Below, in pieces: positions 22,672 to 29,701 of a DNA stretch of 32,386 nt. The first letter of the stretch is position 1, and each line of letters begins with the position of its first letter. Position numbers and translations under genes: made by a program. The notes below the pieces were generated by a model. It did not search any database and was not told where the DNA came from. It saw nothing but the letters and a program-made list of their open reading frames with translations. This DNA comes from Gemmatimonadota bacterium (GTDB lineage: Bacteria > Gemmatimonadota > Gemmatimonadetes > Palauibacterales > KS3-K002): NCBI GenBank assembly GCA_020350785.1, contig CP070722.1, forward strand, positions 623,336 to 655,721, in the 5' to 3' direction.

Positions 22672-23228
22672 CACCCGATATACCCCATCTCCAATGCGTA
22701 CTCGTAAAGGCGCTGTTGCAGACGGCGCCGGCCTCGGAAAAGCCGTGACTTCACGGTGCCAACGGGAAGCTCCAGAGCCTCCGCTATCTCCGCGTAACTC
22801 AGACCTTCGACGTCGCTGAGCACTACCGGAATCCTGAATTCCTCCGGTAGCTCCTGTATCGCGCGCTTCACCTCGTCATCCACGATGAAACGGAAGAACG
22901 TGCCAGAAGGATCCCGATCCTGCAGCGCCTCGAATACGGAGACATCCTGAACGGTCTCGAACTCGACCGGTGTCGGGCGCTTGCTCTTCCTGCGGTACTG
23001 ATTGATGAACGTGTTGCGAAGAATGGTCACCAGCCAGGCCCTACAATTCGTCCCCCGTTCGTACTTGTCCCAAGCCCCGTACGCCTTAGTCACTGTGTCC
23101 TGTACAAGATCCTCCGCGTCGGGCGCGCTCCCCGTTAGGCGCAGAGCCACGTTGTACAGAGTGTCCAGGTGCGCGAGCGCCTCGCGCTCGAACTCCCGCT
23201 GCTTTCGGGCCGAGTCCTCCCCCATCAT
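22671..23228 (-). CDS. ECF sigma factor (SigR/SigE-like)
   Basis: A 185-residue extracytoplasmic-function sigma factor. Region 2 reads LYNVALRLTGSAPDAEDLVQ, followed by DTVTKAYGAWDKY and CRAWLVTILRNTFINQYRRK. Region 4 reads LSDVEGLSYAEIAEALELP, then VGTVKSRLFRGRRRLQQRLY. The LYNVALRLTG...DLVQDT signature is that of the SigR group controlled by zinc anti-sigma factors. I chose ATG 23226-23228 (MMGEDSARKQ); the open frame upstream to 23300 has no family resemblance. GGTGA lies just before the start. The stop overlaps the anti-sigma start. Expected regulon: thiol-redox genes; trxB in this window could be a member but no matching promoter was found. Confidence 0.9.
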   Translation of the reverse strand: MMGEDSARKQREFEREALAHLDTLYNVALRLTGSAPDAEDLVQDTVTKAYGAWDKYERGTNCRAWLVTILRNTFINQYRRKSKRPTPVEFETVQDVSVFEALQDRDPSGTFFRFIVDDEVKRAIQELPEEFRIPVVLSDVEGLSYAEIAEALELPVGTVKSRLFRGRRRLQQRLYEYALEMGYIG

Positions 23229-23263
23229 TTCACCGGACGGTTGGGGTTCCAAATGACAGCCCC

Positions 23264-23292
23264 TATTTAGCCACTCGACTCTTACCCTGCAA
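23264..23292 (-). promoter_or_regulatory. Weak promoter candidate for the ECF sigma gene
   Basis: Minus-strand TTGCAG (23292-23287) and TAAATA (23269-23264) are 17 bases apart, each only three of six to sigma70 consensus. Geometry fits the ATG at 23228. No clear ECF-type GGAAC promoter with correct spacing was found, so autoregulation is not evident. Confidence 0.25.
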
Positions 23293-23322
23293 CGTCGCAC
23301 GCCGCTCCAAGGTTCTGCCGGG

Positions 23323-23391
23323 CCCCTGGCGGGTGCTGGGCCGGAGCGGCCCCGCTGGAAGCGCGGCCGGCGGGCCGGCGTCCGCCAGGGG
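23323..23391. repeat. Long inverted repeat with nested GC stems
   Basis: CCCCTGGCGG (23323-23332) and CCGCCAGGGG (23382-23391) are exact 10-base inverted arms. The 49-base interior contains GCCGG-CGGG-CCGGC and AGCGG/CCGCT stems. Together they could make a multi-branched RNA or a strong transcription block on either strand. Confidence 0.55.
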
Positions 23392-23534
23392 TCCGGCGGC
23401 GATTATTTGCATTCGACCCCTGATTCTTTGCCAGCGAACGCCAGGCGCCGCGGCGGGCGCATCCGTGCCTCGCTTATGCCCCGGCGCTCTGGCAATCTTC
23501 TTGCATATAGTGTAGCGGACCCTACGGTCCCCTG

Positions 23535-23563
23535 TTGCCGATGCGCCTGTTCGGTAATAGGAT
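23535..23563 (+). promoter_or_regulatory. Promoter candidate for the Crp-family gene
   Basis: TTGCCG (23535-23540) and TAGGAT (23558-23563) are 17 bases apart, each four of six to consensus. It would give a leader of about 150 bases before ATG 23722. The -10 overlaps the palindrome GGATATCC (23560-23567). Confidence 0.4.
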
Positions 23564-23721
23564 ATCCGTTGTGAGTCAGGAAAGGTACTCCTGGCCACAT
23601 GCCCGCCATTGCTACAGATTACACCCGCGGAGTGTCGGGAAGGCCACGGTTTGCTCGATTACCGTCGGCACCGGAGCCCGAGTTCGTCACGCCCTCGGGT
23701 GTTGCGAGGAAGGAGTTGGCT

Positions 23722-24432
23722 ATGCGTTTTGGCCAAAGGCCAATGGCGGTGCTGAAGAGCTTGACACTTTCGCAGGTGGACGAGCTGCGCGCGATTGGCA
23801 AGGTGCGGAGCTACCGCAAGAACGAGGCTGTTTACGAGCTCGGCCAGCCAGCCGACGCGCTGCACCTGGTGTTGCGGGGCCGCGTGCGGCTCCGTGACCG
23901 AAACTGGGATGGACGCGACATCACGGTCGGCTTCGCCGCCGAAGGTGAAGCGTGCGGGTTGGAGGCGCTGGCCGAGATGCCACGTCGGGTCTTGTCGGCG
24001 ACGGCTGCTGAGAACGGCGAGCTACTTTCCATTGACACGGAGAGTCTTCGCGACTTGCTGATCCGCGATGCTGCGCTGACCCGTCACCTGTTACGACATT
24101 CCGCCGAAGTCATGACACACATGGAGGAGCGCATCAAGATGCTCGCTTTCCTCGATGTGCCGTCACGCCTCGCCAGCACGATCCTGTGGCTCGCTGACCG
24201 CTGCGGCGTTCAGTCGGAGCGTGGAGTCGAAGTTCCATACTGGTTCACTCACCAGGAGATGGCCGATCTGATCGGGTCGACGCGCGAGACCGTTACCACG
24301 ATACTCGCTGATTTCAAACGACAGGATCTGATCGACAGCCGAAGCCACCACTTCGTGGTGTTGAACCGGCGCGCCGTCACGGATCGCATAAGGTTGCCCC
24401 AGTTCGGCGAGCCGGTTGAGAAGAGCGTCTAG
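23722..24432 (+). CDS. Crp/Fnr-family transcription regulator
   Basis: A 236-residue regulator. Residues about 10-125 form the cyclic-nucleotide-binding-type beta barrel (RKNEAVYELGQPADALHLVL, GEACGLEALA). A long dimerisation helix follows (HLLRHSAEVMTHMEERIKML). The C-terminal winged helix has FTHQEMADLIGSTRETVTTI. I chose ATG 23722 because GGAAGGAG is 6 bases upstream; an in-frame ATG at 23599 adds 41 residues unlike the family. The N-terminus lacks the FNR cysteine cluster, so an oxygen-sensing [4Fe-4S] site is excluded by sequence. The phosphate-binding cassette does not show the classic cAMP-binding RxxS, so the effector is unknown. The stop lies inside the following methyltransferase gene. 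Confidence 0.88.
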   Translation: MRFGQRPMAVLKSLTLSQVDELRAIGKVRSYRKNEAVYELGQPADALHLVLRGRVRLRDRNWDGRDITVGFAAEGEACGLEALAEMPRRVLSATAAENGELLSIDTESLRDLLIRDAALTRHLLRHSAEVMTHMEERIKMLAFLDVPSRLASTILWLADRCGVQSERGVEVPYWFTHQEMADLIGSTRETVTTILADFKRQDLIDSRSHHFVVLNRRAVTDRIRLPQFGEPVEKSV

Positions 24433-25252
24433 GGCGCCCTCGCTTCGAAGCGCGATCCAGCGCCACTACGATAGCCTGGCGCTGCCCTACCGCGTCTTCT
24501 GGGGAGAGCACATCCATCACGGACTCTGGGAGTCCGAGGACGCCACGCCGAGCGCCGCTCAGGAGCGACTGGTCGCCCACCTCGCCGAACGCGTCGACGT
24601 GCGCCCGGACGAGCGCGTTCTAGATGTCGGTTGCGGATATGGAGCCTCGGCACGCTGGCTGACTGCAAAACACGCTTGTCACGTCACTGGAATCACAGTG
24701 AGCTGGGGGCAGGCGCGCCGGGTACAACGGCTCAACCGGCGGGCTCGACACCGCAGACCGGTTCCTGTGGTTCAAGCTGATGCGGCCGCCATACCTTTCG
24801 CCGGCAACGCCTTTGACGTTGTCTGGGTCGTCGAGTGCAGCGAACACCTGCTCGACAAGCCGCGTTTCGTGAGAGAAGCCGCTCGACTGCTGCGCCAGAG
24901 CGGGCGCATCGCGCTCTGCGCCTGGCTGCGCGGTTCCGGCGTTTCAACGGACGATCCGCGAATTCTAGCGGTGTGCGAGGCCTTCCTCTGTCCCTCTCTC
25001 GCCTCCGCGGATGAGTACCGGCATTGGAGCCAGGCGTCCGGTCTGGAACTCGTTCATGTCGAGGATCTCACCGACCGGGTCCGAAGGACGTGGGATGTGC
25101 TGATCGCCCGGGTCGAAGGCTACTGGTTGCGGCCGCTCCGTGCGCTTGCCGGCCGCGATATCCGACGTTTCATCCGCGGCTTTCGTCAGATCGCCGAGGC
25201 CTACGACAGCGGCGCCATGAGCTACGGTCTAATGGTCGCCCGCAAACGCTAG
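24416..25252 (+). CDS. Class I SAM-dependent methyltransferase (tocopherol/UbiE-like)
   Basis: A 278-residue methyltransferase. Its N-terminus AIQRHYDSLALPYRVFWGEH and HHGLWE resembles the gamma-tocopherol methyltransferase/cyclopropane synthase-like group. The SAM motif I is VLDVGCGYGASARWL; then VTGITVSWGQARRVQ, the post-motif DAAAIPFAGNAFDVVWVVEC and EAARLLRQSGRIALCAWL. The substrate is likely a small isoprenoid or quinone-type molecule, which I cannot specify. The only usable start is TTG 24416-24418, overlapping the Crp-family stop by 17 bases; no ribosome site is clear, so the N-terminus is uncertain. The stop overlaps the convergent secreted-protein stop within CTAG. Confidence 0.8.
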   Translation: MRRASRAPSLRSAIQRHYDSLALPYRVFWGEHIHHGLWESEDATPSAAQERLVAHLAERVDVRPDERVLDVGCGYGASARWLTAKHACHVTGITVSWGQARRVQRLNRRARHRRPVPVVQADAAAIPFAGNAFDVVWVVECSEHLLDKPRFVREAARLLRQSGRIALCAWLRGSGVSTDDPRILAVCEAFLCPSLASADEYRHWSQASGLELVHVEDLTDRVRRTWDVLIARVEGYWLRPLRALAGRDIRRFIRGFRQIAEAYDSGAMSYGLMVARKR

Positions 25253-25677
25253 GGTAGGCCGCGGTGCCTGCCACGGTAGACCAGCGCACCGCTCGACTCG
25301 TCTCTCAGCTCCAGCCTGACGCTCACCCCATCATACTCCAGGAGACCGTTAAAGAGGCGCGCACAGCGCAAGCGCAGGCGCAGCGACACGGGCTCGGTCT
25401 CGCGCTGGCGCCGATAATGGTCGCGCAGTCGGAGGAGTCCAAGCAGGGCGACGGCCTTGCATTCCCCCGTTTCCACCGTCTCTGTGGCGTAGTAGAGGTC
25501 CACCTCGGCACCCCCGACGAACGAGCGCAGATTGGACCAGCGAACGGCTGCCGTATCGACTTGCAGCAACTCCTCGGGCAGCAGGTCGAAGGGCAGTTGC
25601 GCCAGCGCTCCGCGAGGCGTCCCGGCCGCCAGCAGCGCCGCCGTCAGCCACACAAATACGCGGAATTGTCGCTTCAA
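25249..25677 (-). CDS. Secreted hypothetical protein
   Basis: A 142-residue protein I do not recognise. It starts at TTG 25675-25677 with GAGGGGGA directly upstream. The N-terminus KRQFRVFVWLTAALLAAG is followed by an ALA-Q cleavage site near residue 26, a clear signal peptide. The mature part has LPEELLQVDTAAVRWSNLRS, EVDLYYATETVETGECKAVA and alternating strands ending VYRGRHRGLP. It contains single cysteines rather than pairs. Likely periplasmic or surface-exposed. It is convergent with the methyltransferase: the two stop codons share the sequence CTAG, so no terminator can lie between them. Whether it belongs with the 65-residue and receiver genes upstream is unknown; 105 bases separate it from the former. 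Confidence 0.65.
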   Translation of the reverse strand: MKRQFRVFVWLTAALLAAGTPRGALAQLPFDLLPEELLQVDTAAVRWSNLRSFVGGAEVDLYYATETVETGECKAVALLGLLRLRDHYRRQRETEPVSLRLRLRCARLFNGLLEYDGVSVRLELRDESSGALVYRGRHRGLP

Positions 25678-25782
25678 TCCCCCTCACATCTCTCGATTGG
25701 GAAACTCGATCGGAAACGCCTGGAACCTAGCACGATCCAACGGCGAGCGCAGGGGGTGGCGGGAGGGGAAAAGCGCAGCTCT

Positions 25783-25980
25783 CTAGGCCGCACCTTTCAG
25801 ATCGGCGACGACCGCTTCCAGCAGCTCGCCGGCGCGCGTCAGATCTTCCGCCTCATTCTTCCGGCTACGAGAGAACGCGGCCTCCGCTGCCGCTGAGTTC
25901 AGCTTGCGGTAGGCTTCGAGTGTTCGCTGCGCCAGCTCTCTGATGCGGGTCTTGTCAGCCTGGGTGTCGCGCTTGGACAA
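25783..25980 (-). CDS. Small helical hypothetical protein (65 residues)
   Basis: A short charged protein that looks entirely helical: TRIRELAQRTLEAYRKLNSA, AFSRSRKNEAEDL and AGELLEAVVADLKGAA. No cysteines, signal or membrane segments. I accept it because the TTG start at 25978-25980 is preceded by a perfect AGGAGGT ribosome site 8 bases upstream, unusually good for this window. It follows the receiver gene by 18 bases on the same strand, so they are probably co-transcribed. Function unknown; a small regulator or partner of the receiver protein is possible. Confidence 0.6.
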   Translation of the reverse strand: MSKRDTQADKTRIRELAQRTLEAYRKLNSAAAEAAFSRSRKNEAEDLTRAGELLEAVVADLKGAA

Positions 25981-25998
25981 GTGGTCTGACCTCCTCTC

Positions 25999-26964
25999 TC
26001 AACTCGGCCGCCTCCATACAGCCGCGACCTGGGCTGTTCCAACCCGCCGCGCCTCGCCAAGTGCACGGTGAGCGGCGGAGAACAGCAGCCCTGGCTGGGC
26101 TTGGATCTGACCGTTCTGACCGTAGACGCCAGCCGTCCCTGCGCTGAACGTCATCGGATAGACCCCATCAACTCGCCTAGAGAGCGACAGAGACGTGAAC
26201 CTTTCCGCCAGTCTGACTCCACCCGCCGGCGGCGTATGCGGTGCCAGAACCATGAACTTCAGCGGCTCGAGTCGGCTTATCACGTCCGAGCTTCGCGTCT
26301 GTTGATGAAGCGCCAGTGAGAACTCGCGAGCCGCTTCCAGAATCATACCTTCATCCTGGCTCACTCGTGATGGCACCTCATCGGCGCCGAAGACCACGCA
26401 AGACATCGCATCGTCTATGCGTTGCGCCACGGTCGCCAACTCGCGCAACCGCCCTCTCATTCCGCGCATCGTGAGATGGCCCGACTCCGGGTCGAGCGGT
26501 GCGCTCGACCGTAATTCCGCCAGATCTCGCTTGATGCATATCCAGTTGCCCAGCTTGGCCACCAGTTCCGAAGAGCCTGCGGGTAGCTCGACGACATCCC
26601 AATAACCGTCGCCCAGTGCGGCTACCCTGACTTCGTAAGACGTGCTCGCCTCGCACAGTCCCACTACCGGAATGGTTGCTCGATTCCGCACGTTGCGGAT
26701 CTGACGCCCCGCTTCAATCCGGCTCTTCAGCGGAAGCCTCAGGTCGATCAGTACGGCATCGCTTCCCCGGTCGGATACAAACTCGGCCAGCGAGTCGATC
26801 CGCTCGTCGCTCGACATTCGGTAGCGTCTCTTGGGAAACAGTTCGATGAGCGATTGCAGAAGGGTGTCGTCTGTGGTGTACACCCTTACGGTTGCGGGCC
26901 CTCGCGGCGATGCCGTGATCGCGGCATCGAGCGGGAGCCGCGCGCGGACCTTCCCCAGTTGCAT
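25999..26964 (-). CDS. Receiver-domain protein with degenerate GGDEF domain
   Basis: A 321-residue cytoplasmic protein. Residues about 25-140 are a receiver domain: acidic pair Asp32-Asp33, phospho-acceptor Asp74 in DAVLIDLRLPLK. The usual conserved Thr/Ser position looks like Cys104 (VVGLCEAS), and the usual Lys-Pro is Leu-Pro (VVELPAG), so signalling residues are partly lost. Residues about 155-315 resemble a diguanylate cyclase: DPESGHLTMRGMRGRLREL at its start and FSAGTAGVYGQNGQ later. At the active site the sequence is RLEPLKFMVLAP (232-237 in place of GGDEF), so catalysis is not expected. ATG 26962-26964 has GGAGG 6 bases upstream. A c-di-GMP receptor or protein-binding role is an inference. 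Confidence 0.75.
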   Translation of the reverse strand: MQLGKVRARLPLDAAITASPRGPATVRVYTTDDTLLQSLIELFPKRRYRMSSDERIDSLAEFVSDRGSDAVLIDLRLPLKSRIEAGRQIRNVRNRATIPVVGLCEASTSYEVRVAALGDGYWDVVELPAGSSELVAKLGNWICIKRDLAELRSSAPLDPESGHLTMRGMRGRLRELATVAQRIDDAMSCVVFGADEVPSRVSQDEGMILEAAREFSLALHQQTRSSDVISRLEPLKFMVLAPHTPPAGGVRLAERFTSLSLSRRVDGVYPMTFSAGTAGVYGQNGQIQAQPGLLFSAAHRALGEARRVGTAQVAAVWRRPS

Positions 26965-27182
26965 GTCCGGCCTCCAATGTGGATGAGCTAGGAGTGCTCA
27001 AGCTTACATGCCGCAAGACACGAGCCGACCGGCCCCCTGGCCGCTCGGCAGCCCTAACTGCTTGTGTAGATAAGAATTAGTCGACCGGCCCTCGACCGGG
27101 ATCCCCGCGAGGTAAGCAGGAAGTTCCTACCCGAAAGTGAAAAGATTTCCTACCCCCACACTCGGCGGGAGGCCTCGGAAAC
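26965..27182. other. Intergenic region between flavin operon and receiver gene
   Basis: 218 bases without a gene. It holds a hairpin (27024-27049), an AT-rich block around 27062-27082 (TAGATAAGAATTAG) that is the likeliest place for the receiver promoter although no convincing hexamer pair was found, and an 8-base direct repeat TCGACCGG separated by CCC. Confidence 0.5.
27024..27049 (-). terminator. GC hairpin downstream of the flavin operon
   Basis: GCCGA (27024-27028) pairs with TCGGC (27045-27049), and GGCC (27031-27034) with GGCC (27039-27042) around a CCCT loop. On the minus strand it follows the membrane-protein stop by about 135 bases and is not followed by a clear T-run, so it is a weak terminator or part of the receiver gene leader. 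Confidence 0.35.
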
Positions 27183-27701
27183 TTATGTTTCCAGCGCGCC
27201 CACCGACCCCACCGTCTCACGCCGCCCGGCAGGTTTGCCGCCAGGCCGCTCGGAGCCTTCTCCCTGGCCGCGCGCGAGCCTCCGGCGCTCCCGCGCAAAC
27301 GCCTGATGTAAAGCCAGACCCAGCGCGAACGCGAACCCCAACGCGATATGAGCGATGGCAACGGCGCGGAGCCAGCCCTGGTTGGTGATCAGTTGGACCA
27401 GGTATCCCGTCAATATCATCGGCGCCGCCAGAAGAACGGAAGCCAAACCGGTCAGACGTCCGCCTCGTGCTCGATTGCGATAGTTCAACCAGACATGACG
27501 GGTGGTTATGAGGCCCAGCGCGAACACGAGGAGCGGGGACGACAGGATATGGAGCTTGAGAAACCAAATCTGCAGGGGGTGATTCACCACGGCCCAAGGG
27601 TCCTGGCTCTCGGCGAAATACTTCGTCCACATCAAACCGCCGCCGCTGATCGTCGCTGCCAGCGACGTCGCCCAGACGCACCACTTCTCCCAACGATTCA
27701 T
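27183..27701 (-). CDS. Four-helix membrane protein with conserved-looking histidines (possible b-type cytochrome)
   Basis: A 172-residue inner-membrane protein with about four hydrophobic helices (roughly residues 8-24, 46-66, 84-103, 113-134) and a hydrophilic, Gly/Arg-rich C-terminal tail. Histidines are at 41 (VVNHPLQIWF), 51 (LKLHILSSP), 69 (TTRHVWLNY), 118 (AIAHIALGF) and 132 (LALHQAF). Several lie in or at helix ends, as in cytochrome b561 or DUF4405-type proteins that ligate heme b, but I cannot prove heme binding. Its ATG overlaps the FMN-binding gene stop as ATGA. Its position as last gene of the apbE operon fits a role carrying electrons between the quinone pool and the periplasmic flavoprotein; this is inference. 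Confidence 0.72.
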   Translation of the reverse strand: MNRWEKWCVWATSLAATISGGGLMWTKYFAESQDPWAVVNHPLQIWFLKLHILSSPLLVFALGLITTRHVWLNYRNRARGGRLTGLASVLLAAPMILTGYLVQLITNQGWLRAVAIAHIALGFAFALGLALHQAFARERRRLARGQGEGSERPGGKPAGRRETVGSVGALET

Positions 27702-28303
27702 CTCTGGCTCGCCGCCTCTCCATCCAGGGGCCGTATCACCGCATGAAGGGCCAAAGTGCGGCGCACCGCTTGGGTTACAGCCTGTGCAGTCAGGGTGGCG
27801 CCGGTGATGCCGGCGATCGAGCTTTTCAGCGACAAGGCAGGGGTCAAGTTCCGGTCCTCGAACTGTGCCAGCCAGCCCTCCGGCGGCTCGTACTCTGGCG
27901 GCTCCGCAAACCGCAGCACCTCGATGCGATCGATTCGGCTTGCCGTGTTGACGACGATCAGCAGAACCTCGTTCAGCGTGCGCACACGGTGGGCGTCGAA
28001 GTAGGCCACGCCCAGCGGGCTGCCCCCCGCACTCCCCACGTAGTACGTCACTACCCGTCGCTCGATCGCGACGCCATCGCCCGCATGGCTTCGAGCCATC
28101 TCGATCTCGCTCTCGCTGAGGAAGGCGGTCCGCCGCTCGATCACTGCGGGCTCAGGAAAAGCCAATCGCAGAGCCTCCTGCTGCGTCAGCCGAATCTGAG
28201 CCTCCGTCGGCGCGGCGAATGGGAGGTGGAGTGCCAGCGAGAACGCAGCCGCAAGGATCCGTGCGCTCGTCCGACTCTCATATTTGTATCTCACCGACCG
28301 CAC
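27698..28303 (-). CDS. Secreted FMN-binding domain protein with covalent flavinylation motif
   Basis: A 201-residue exported protein. A basic N-terminus and hydrophobic core (SARILAAAFSLALHLPFAA) end in a TEAQ-type cleavage site near residue 36. The mature part carries an FMN-binding domain related to RnfG/NqrC: VTYYVGSAGGSPLGVAYFDA, LNEVLLIVVNTASRIDRIEV and EPPEYEPPEGWLAQF. The motif GITGATLTAQAV puts Thr170 where ApbE attaches FMN in other proteins of the family. The start is a GTG, either 28301-28303 (used) or 28292-28294, which has GGGGGTG 6 bases upstream. It overlaps the membrane-protein gene by 4 bases and lies 6 bases after the porin gene. Its modifying enzyme ApbE is in the same operon. 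Confidence 0.86.
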   Translation of the reverse strand: MRSVRYKYESRTSARILAAAFSLALHLPFAAPTEAQIRLTQQEALRLAFPEPAVIERRTAFLSESEIEMARSHAGDGVAIERRVVTYYVGSAGGSPLGVAYFDAHRVRTLNEVLLIVVNTASRIDRIEVLRFAEPPEYEPPEGWLAQFEDRNLTPALSLKSSIAGITGATLTAQAVTQAVRRTLALHAVIRPLDGEAASQR

Positions 28304-28309
28304 CCCCGC

Positions 28310-29701
28310 TTAGAAGAGATAGCCGACCGCCGCGTTCAAGCGATTCACGCCGGTCTTCGCCTCGTTGCTCTCGAACTCATAGTCCACTTTCACGGCCAAG
28401 TTCGTGATGGGCTTCCACGCTATCCCCAGGGTCAGGATCTCCAGATCGTTCTCCGGGGCAGCAGCATAGCCTGCAGGGACCCGGTCCTGTGTGTTGACGT
28501 GTTCGTAGCGGACATAGGGGAGAAGTCGCCCCGATGTTTCGGCACCTCGCAGCACGTCGTAGCCGCCCTGCAGGTACCAGCCGATGAGGCGTTCCCCCAC
28601 CGATTCTCCGAGGGCAAAGCCTTTGGCGGTGTTGATGGCGGCAGCATCATCGACCCAGCCCAAGGCAAGCAACCCGCGAAGATCGAATCCGCGGGCCCGA
28701 TACTCGACATGCGCATCCCACACGACGGTGAAAGCGTCGATCGGCTCACCCGTCTCCGCCGAGCTCGCTCCCTGTCCGGACTTGCCGGCGTAAGCGGATG
28801 TGCCCAACAGCAACCCGTAGGGGTTTACGTAGTCGAAGCGGGCTGCACCGGCGAAGCTCTCGGCAACGGCCTTCGAGCCCTTTTGGCGACCGCCGCGAAG
28901 ACCCGATGCATCGAAGCCACCGGCTCCCGAGCTACCGCCGCCAATCGCGTCGAGTCCGTTGACCAGATACGCTCGGAACACGAGGTCGCCGATCTCACCG
29001 AACGCTCCGATCCCGTTTTCGCGCCACGTGCTTGGTATGATCCGCCTTTCCGTTTCCGGTCGCTTCGCGCCCAGAAAGACCGGAGGTTCGTGAAGCTCGT
29101 TGATGAAGCCTAGGGGCAGCAGGACCAGACCGGCCCGTAGTCCCAAACCCTCGGAAACCCTGAAGTCGAGGTAGGCGAACTCCAGCGAGACCGATCCCGC
29201 CTGATCGGTCGAGCCGTGCTCGAACTCTATCTCCGAGTTGAACAGGAAGCGATCGTTGAACTTGTAGCCGACATAAACCACGGCACGCAGTGCATCCAGT
29301 TGGTCGGTCTTTCCGGAGTCCTCGCCGTCCTCTCGCTCGGCGGCGAAGTTCTCATAGAGCATCTCCCCATAGCCGCCAAGCGAAACGCCCTGGCCAACCC
29401 GATAGACCTTGGAGGCGCCGGGACCCAAGCCATACATGATCGTGTCGGCCTCGGCGACCACTTCCTGACCCAAGCGCATCTCCTCGAGCTCCCGGGTGAT
29501 CGCCTCGATCTGGCGACGAAGCTCCTCGATCATCAAAGTGTCGCGACTCTCCAACTGTCGGCGCAGAAGCTCCACCTGTGCCTCCAACGCGCGCAGCCGC
29601 TTCTCCAACTCTTCCTGCTGTTGACCCAACGCCATTGCAGGACTCAGAACGAGCGCCAGTATCAGTGTAATCGCCGCCTTTGTAGTCGACCGTAGTGTCA
29701 C
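28310..29701 (-). CDS. Outer-membrane porin with N-terminal coiled coil
   Basis: A 463-residue exported beta-barrel. GTG 29699-29701 overlaps the apbE stop as GTGA and has GGGGAGGG upstream. The signal peptide TTKAAITLILALVLSPAMAL ends near residue 27. Residues about 27-80 are a heptad-like coiled coil (EELEKRLRALEAQVELLRRQ, EELRRQIEAITRELEEM). The rest is alternating barrel strands, for example GYGEMLYENFA, RFLFNSEIEFEHG and LRAGLVLLPLGFINELHEPP, and the protein ends AAVGYLF with the C-terminal Phe typical of outer-membrane barrels. It resembles the phosphate-selective/OprO-P-type porin superfamily. Pore cargo is unknown. The coiled coil probably forms a periplasmic trimer stalk. Confidence 0.82.
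   Translation of the reverse strand: MTLRSTTKAAITLILALVLSPAMALGQQQEELEKRLRALEAQVELLRRQLESRDTLMIEELRRQIEAITRELEEMRLGQEVVAEADTIMYGLGPGASKVYRVGQGVSLGGYGEMLYENFAAEREDGEDSGKTDQLDALRAVVYVGYKFNDRFLFNSEIEFEHGSTDQAGSVSLEFAYLDFRVSEGLGLRAGLVLLPLGFINELHEPPVFLGAKRPETERRIIPSTWRENGIGAFGEIGDLVFRAYLVNGLDAIGGGSSGAGGFDASGLRGGRQKGSKAVAESFAGAARFDYVNPYGLLLGTSAYAGKSGQGASSAETGEPIDAFTVVWDAHVEYRARGFDLRGLLALGWVDDAAAINTAKGFALGESVGERLIGWYLQGGYDVLRGAETSGRLLPYVRYEHVNTQDRVPAGYAAAPENDLEILTLGIAWKPITNLAVKVDYEFESNEAKTGVNRLNAAVGYLF

Larger units (their letters stand above)
23229..23721. other. Gene-free, structure-rich region between the sigma factor and Crp-family genes
   Basis: Divergent intergenic stretch of about 490 bases. 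Open frames on both strands across it have no protein-like features. It contains a long inverted repeat (23323-23332 with 23382-23391), several nested GC stems, a small stem GGACC-CTAC-GGTCC (23517-23530), a TATAGT block at 23506-23511 and a promoter candidate at 23535-23563. The last 123 bases (23599-23721) can extend the Crp-family frame upstream from an ATG, but the ribosome site favours ATG 23722. Confidence 0.6.

Noticed and set aside
23263..23598. Minus-strand frame of 111 codons upstream of the sigma factor
   Set aside because: Low-complexity Ala/Arg/Pro composition, no ribosome site, and it runs through the inverted repeat; treated as non-coding.
23599..23721. 41-residue N-terminal extension of the Crp-family protein
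   Set aside because: The GGAAGGAG ribosome site points to ATG 23722 and family length agrees with the shorter form.
27743..29113. Open plus-strand frame of 456 codons across the FMN-binding and porin genes
   Set aside because: Spans the junction of two well supported minus-strand genes and has no recognisable motif.
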